From JBNFVY01 sp049943335 (GTDB taxonomy: Bacteria; Pseudomonadota; Alphaproteobacteria; Rhodobacterales; Rhodobacteraceae), in the NCBI RefSeq assembly GCF_049943335.1, contig NZ_JBNFVY010000003.1, forward strand, positions 310,001 through 374,000: 64,000 nucleotides of DNA, written 5' to 3'. Below are positions 61,113-64,000 of this stretch, one piece after another. The first letter of the stretch is position 1. Every line of letters starts with the position of its first letter. Position numbers and translations under genes: made by a program. The notes beneath the pieces were generated by a model. It saw only the letters and a program-made list of their open reading frames with translations, made no database searches and was not told where the DNA came from.

Positions 61113-61318
61113 GCGCGATCGAAACCCCCTGTGTGGATATCTGCGTCATCGACCCTGAAAGCCGCCTGTGCAGAGGATGCTTGCGGTCGATCGACGAGAT
61201 CACGGGTTGGAGCAGGATGAGCCCCGCAGCGCGCCACAAGATCATGGACGAACTTGCAACGCGCGCCCCGCGCCTGAGCGGCCCGCAGGACGGTCCCGCA
61301 CCGCGCCTCAAACGCTAA
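61109..61318 (+). CDS. DUF1289 small cysteine-rich protein
   Basis: A 69-residue protein with the DUF1289 motif PCVDICVIDPESRLCRGCLRSIDEITGWSRMS (cysteines 8, 12, 21, 24), probably a small zinc or Fe-S binding unit of unknown role. The tail is Arg/Pro-rich. It overlaps ruvX by four bases, and its stop overlaps that of the convergent TSUP gene. Confidence 0.9.
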   Translation: MSAIETPCVDICVIDPESRLCRGCLRSIDEITGWSRMSPAARHKIMDELATRAPRLSGPQDGPAPRLKR

Positions 61319-62136
61319 CCTGCCAGCGCCTTGCGCAACATGTTCAATGCCACCAGTAGCAGAAACGCGGCAAAGACACGTTTCAACGGTTTTGGGTCCA
61401 TGGCGTGGGCCAGACGCGCGCCGAGCGGCGCTGTCATCAACGTCATCGAAATGACCAACAGAAAAGCCGGGATATTCACCGCCCCGACCGTCAGGGGCGG
61501 CACCGCTTGCACCGGATCGAACAGCAAGAACCCAATGACCGACGGCACCGCGATCAGCACGCCGAACCCCGCCGCCGTTGCGACGGCGCGGTGCATCGGC
61601 ACGTTGTGCAGCGCCATCAGCGGCACGCCGAACGATCCCCCGCCGATGCCCATCATCACGGACAAAACACCGACCAATGGTGAATACAGCGCGCGACGAA
61701 CCCCGGTGGGCATGGCAGGCGCAAGCCGCCAGTCGCTGCGACCCAGCCCCATATAAAGCGCCACGACGATTGCCAAACCGCCGAAAATCGCCTGCAGGAC
61801 CGGCGTGCGCAGCTGCGCGACGACTGCCACGCCGATCGCCGCACCGATCGCGATGCCCGGTGCCCAGGTCCGCAAAATGCCCCAATCGACCGCACCCTTC
61901 TTGTTATGGCTGTGGACCGACCGAAGCGACGTGACAATGATGGTCGCAAGCGATGTCGCCAGACAGATCTGCATCAATTGCGGGCCGTCATACCCCAGGC
62001 CCGCAAAAACATAATAGAACGCCGGGACCAAGACGATCCCGCCGCCCACACCCAGCAGCCCCGCCAGCACGCCCGCCAAAGCCCCGATGGCCAGCAACAG
62101 GCCCGCCATCACCAAAAGGATCGAAATATCCAACAC
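61315..62136 (-). CDS. TSUP (TauE/SafE) family permease
   Basis: A 273-residue membrane protein with eight helices in two related halves. The repeat motifs are GVLAGLLGVGGGIVLVPAFYYVF in the first half and GVLSVMMGIGGGSFGVPLMAL in the second. Members export or import sulfite, sulfonates or other small organic acids. The start is taken as GTG 62134-62136, preceded by GGAGGGG; a frame to 62169 lacks support. The gene follows dusA on the same strand. The substrate cannot be read. Confidence 0.9.
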   Translation of the reverse strand: MLDISILLVMAGLLLAIGALAGVLAGLLGVGGGIVLVPAFYYVFAGLGYDGPQLMQICLATSLATIIVTSLRSVHSHNKKGAVDWGILRTWAPGIAIGAAIGVAVVAQLRTPVLQAIFGGLAIVVALYMGLGRSDWRLAPAMPTGVRRALYSPLVGVLSVMMGIGGGSFGVPLMALHNVPMHRAVATAAGFGVLIAVPSVIGFLLFDPVQAVPPLTVGAVNIPAFLLVISMTLMTAPLGARLAHAMDPKPLKRVFAAFLLLVALNMLRKALAG

Positions 62137-62181
62137 GCTGCCCCTCCGTTTGCGGCAACTTGGCGGCAAGGCGCCGCAAGC

Positions 62182-63162
62182 TCAAGCAGCAACAGCCACC
62201 TGCGCTGCGGCGTCGCGCAGCACATCCAACCCTGCATCGGGCCTGTGGCCCTGCTCGGACAGGATGCGCCGCCATTGGCGTGCGCCGGGCTGCCCTGTAA
62301 ACAGCCCCAGCATATGACGGGTGACCTGCGCCAGCTTACCGCCGGATGCAAGGTGGTCGCTGATATACGGCTCCATCGCTTGAACCACCTCGTGACGGCT
62401 CATGGGGGCGCGTTCGACGCCAAAGATCCGCCGATCCGCATCCAGCAACAGACCGGGATCGTGATAGGCTGCCCGCCCGATCATTACCCCATCCAGATCC
62501 TTTAGATGGGCCTGCGCTTGGCTCAGGTCCGTGATCCCGCCGTTGATCGACAGGTGCAGATCCGGGAACGCGGCCTTCATGCGGTTCACCAGTGGATAAT
62601 CGAGCGGCGGGACATCGCGGTTTTCCTTGGGGCTGAGACCTTGCAGCCACGCCTTGCGCGCATGGATCGTGAAACGCTTGACGCCCGCCGCCGACACCTT
62701 GCGCAGAAACTCGGGTAAAACGACTTCGGGGTCCTGATCGTCCACCCCGATCCGGCATTTCACCGTCACCTCGACCGACGCAGAATCGATCATCGCCGCA
62801 ACGCAGTCTGCCACAAGGTCAGGGGATTTCATGAGGACCGCCCCAAACGTGCCGGACTGCACCCGGTCGGACGGACAGCCGACATTCAGGTTCACCTCGT
62901 CATAGCCTTCGTCACAGCACATTCGCGTGGCCTGAGCCAGTTCAGCCGGATCAGATCCCCCAAGCTGCAGCGCCACAGGATGCTCGGCCTCTGAAAACGC
63001 AAGCAAATGCCGCGCCCCGCCCCGCACCAGCGCCGGCGCCGTCACCATTTCAGTATAAATCAACGTCCCGCGCGTCATCACGCGGTGAAAATACCGGCAA
63101 TGGCGATCTGTCCAATCCATCATAGGGGCAATAGATAATCTAGCGTGTTGATTTATTTGCAT
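62182..63162 (-). CDS. dusA: tRNA-dihydrouridine synthase A
   Basis: A 326-residue flavoenzyme that reduces uridine in the tRNA D-loop. LSIAPMMDWTDRHCRYFHR opens the FMN barrel; EVNLNVGCPSDRVQSGTFGAVLM holds the catalytic cysteine; HARKAWLQGLSPKENRDVPPLDY and INGGITD are typical of DusA. The first about ten codons (MQINQHARLS) are AT-rich and come right after non-coding DNA with no ribosome site, next to an integrase gene. This fits replacement of the 5' end by an integrated element that restores the frame. The coding body is complete. Confidence 0.93.
   Translation of the reverse strand: MQINQHARLSIAPMMDWTDRHCRYFHRVMTRGTLIYTEMVTAPALVRGGARHLLAFSEAEHPVALQLGGSDPAELAQATRMCCDEGYDEVNLNVGCPSDRVQSGTFGAVLMKSPDLVADCVAAMIDSASVEVTVKCRIGVDDQDPEVVLPEFLRKVSAAGVKRFTIHARKAWLQGLSPKENRDVPPLDYPLVNRMKAAFPDLHLSINGGITDLSQAQAHLKDLDGVMIGRAAYHDPGLLLDADRRIFGVERAPMSRHEVVQAMEPYISDHLASGGKLAQVTRHMLGLFTGQPGARQWRRILSEQGHRPDAGLDVLRDAAAQVAVAA
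63112..63133. other. probable attachment site of an integrative element in dusA
   Basis: The dusA codons for APMMDW lie here, directly beside AT-rich DNA and a tyrosine recombinase gene reading away. The 5' end of dusA is a known integration hotspot for phages and islands, whose att core overlaps these conserved codons. The exact core and the second att copy lie outside what can be defined from this window. Confidence 0.6.
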
Positions 63163-63275
63163 TTTTTGTGTATCTTCAAACTGTTGGCGGCGGTTGATGC
63201 TACGCTGCACTACGCCCCAATATCCCCGAATTTGCCCCTCTACGACGACTCATTGCACACACAGCGCACACGAAA

Positions 63276-64000
63276 ATGGCCTCCATCACAAAACTTCCCT
63301 CCGGTGCGTACCGGGTCCAGATCAGACGAAAGGGCCGCTACGCGAGCGAGACGTTTCTCCTGCGCGATGACGCCCATCGCTGGGCGCGTCAGGCGGAGAC
63401 CCGGGTGGATCAGGGGTTGGCCCCGAATAAATCATCCGTGTCCCGCCTCGCAACTTTTGGCGATCTCATCGATCTTCACATAATCGATATGTGCGAGGTA
63501 GGCAAACCGCCGCGCCGCAGCAAGGCCGCGACCCTTGCCGCCTTGAAGCGCGATCTGGGCAAGGAACGGATCGGACACCTCGATCGCCTAAAGATGATCG
63601 ACTATGGCAAGATGCGTGCGGAGCAAGGCGCGGGTCCGGTGACGCTTGGCATCGATATCGGCGTGACCAAGATGATCATCAACCATGCTGCTGCTGTCCA
63701 TGGCCTCGACATCTCGTCGGAACCCGTTGATCTGGCTCGTGTTGCTCTCAAGCGTCTCGGGCTGATCGGCAAGGGCACCGAGCGGGATCGCCGACCCACC
63801 AAAGATGAGTTGAACCGGCTCTTCCGCTGCTTCGATGACAACGAACGGCTAACCATGCCAATGACTAGGATCGTGCAGTTTGCAGTAGCCACAGCGATGC
63901 GGCTCGACGAGATTTGCCGGGTCGAATGGACGGATCTCGACCTTGATCGGCGCATGCTCCTGATCCGCGACCGGAAAGACCCACGCAACAAGACTGGCAA
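63276..64000 (+). CDS. int: tyrosine recombinase/phage integrase (cut by window edge)
   Basis: The first 241 codons of a site-specific integrase. The N-terminal arm-binding domain (MASITKLPSGAYRVQIRRKGRYASETF) leads to a SAM-like core-binding domain (about 60-160) and the start of the catalytic domain, where AVATAMRLDEICRVEWTDLDLDRRML holds the first catalytic arginine. The H-R-Y residues lie beyond 64000. It begins 113 bases from the dusA start and reads away from it, as in dusA-associated elements. Everything to its right is predicted to be mobile DNA. Confidence 0.92.
   Translation, partial: MASITKLPSGAYRVQIRRKGRYASETFLLRDDAHRWARQAETRVDQGLAPNKSSVSRLATFGDLIDLHIIDMCEVGKPPRRSKAATLAALKRDLGKERIGHLDRLKMIDYGKMRAEQGAGPVTLGIDIGVTKMIINHAAAVHGLDISSEPVDLARVALKRLGLIGKGTERDRRPTKDELNRLFRCFDDNERLTMPMTRIVQFAVATAMRLDEICRVEWTDLDLDRRMLLIRDRKDPRNKTG

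Noticed and set aside
1..64000. CRISPR array, rRNA operon or complete insertion sequence
   Set aside because: No regularly spaced repeats, rRNA motifs or transposase genes with terminal inverted repeats were seen on either strand.

Overview
The window looks like a chromosome segment of an alphaproteobacterium of the order Rhodobacterales (Roseobacter/Rhodobacter group). The grounds are family recognition and gene order: an aglEFGAK-type alpha-glucoside operon, a trgA-trgB-cysK locus like the one known from Rhodobacter sphaeroides, a chemotaxis cluster with the rhizobial/rhodobacterial gene set (STAS protein, cheY, cheA, cheW, cheR, cheY, cheT-like, cheD, cheB, mcp), a CtrA-like box, GC-rich coding DNA and many ATGA stop/start overlaps. 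No database search was run; all names rest on motifs and recalled family features.

Layout. 1-5233: 5' part of guaB, a SLAC1/TDT channel, and a TRAP transporter dctPQM. 5235-15201: alpha-glucoside use. aglE-F-G-A-K (minus strand) faces aglR, a GH1 beta-glucosidase and glucokinase (plus strand), with a LacI-type operator between them. 15222-25319: chemotaxis, one plus-strand operon meeting a minus-strand mcp-cheB-cheD operon. 25631-32180: a GntR(FCD)-GNAT operon divergent from a polyamine/opine-type ABC importer with a hydantoin-racemase-like enzyme. 32248-33192: metallophosphoesterase. 33426-39571: a heavy-metal (Zn/Cd/Pb type) block. cadR/zntR-like merR, ynfA, an MFS pump and a broken CobW-type gene face a ZntA-type ATPase, an ICMT-like methyltransferase and a DUF411 protein. 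39596-42815: a scarred mobile region next to a tRNA-Ser(GGA) gene. It holds a decayed phage lysis module (truncated M15 endolysin, Rz/Rz1-like pair), a lone Phd/YefM antitoxin and an in-frame HsdM-HsdR chimera. 43000-50206: a small acidic ORF, then trgA-trgB-cysK-mscS and a photolyase. 50260-58026: BCCT carrier, Atm1-type ABC exporter, LysM protein, LOG protein, a host-attachment family protein with a small hydrophilic partner, and iron superoxide dismutase. 58172-62136: two small membrane proteins, ccmI, ruvX, a DUF1289 protein and a TSUP permease. 62182-64000: dusA whose 5' end looks like the attachment site of an integrative element, and the start of that element's tyrosine recombinase, cut by the window edge.

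How the parts fit. The agl block imports alpha-glucosides, hydrolyses them in the cytoplasm and phosphorylates the glucose. The che block is a complete signalling chain from a double-PAS receptor through CheA/CheW to two CheY proteins, with CheR, CheB and CheD for adaptation and a DXXXQ-bearing candidate phosphatase. The metal block pairs a cysteine-rich MerR sensor with its efflux ATPase across a 19-bp-spacer promoter. The oddest loci are the antitoxin plus HsdM-HsdR chimera beside tRNA-Ser, the MFS/CobW deletion junction, and GC-rich hairpins placed directly after all three solute-binding-protein genes.
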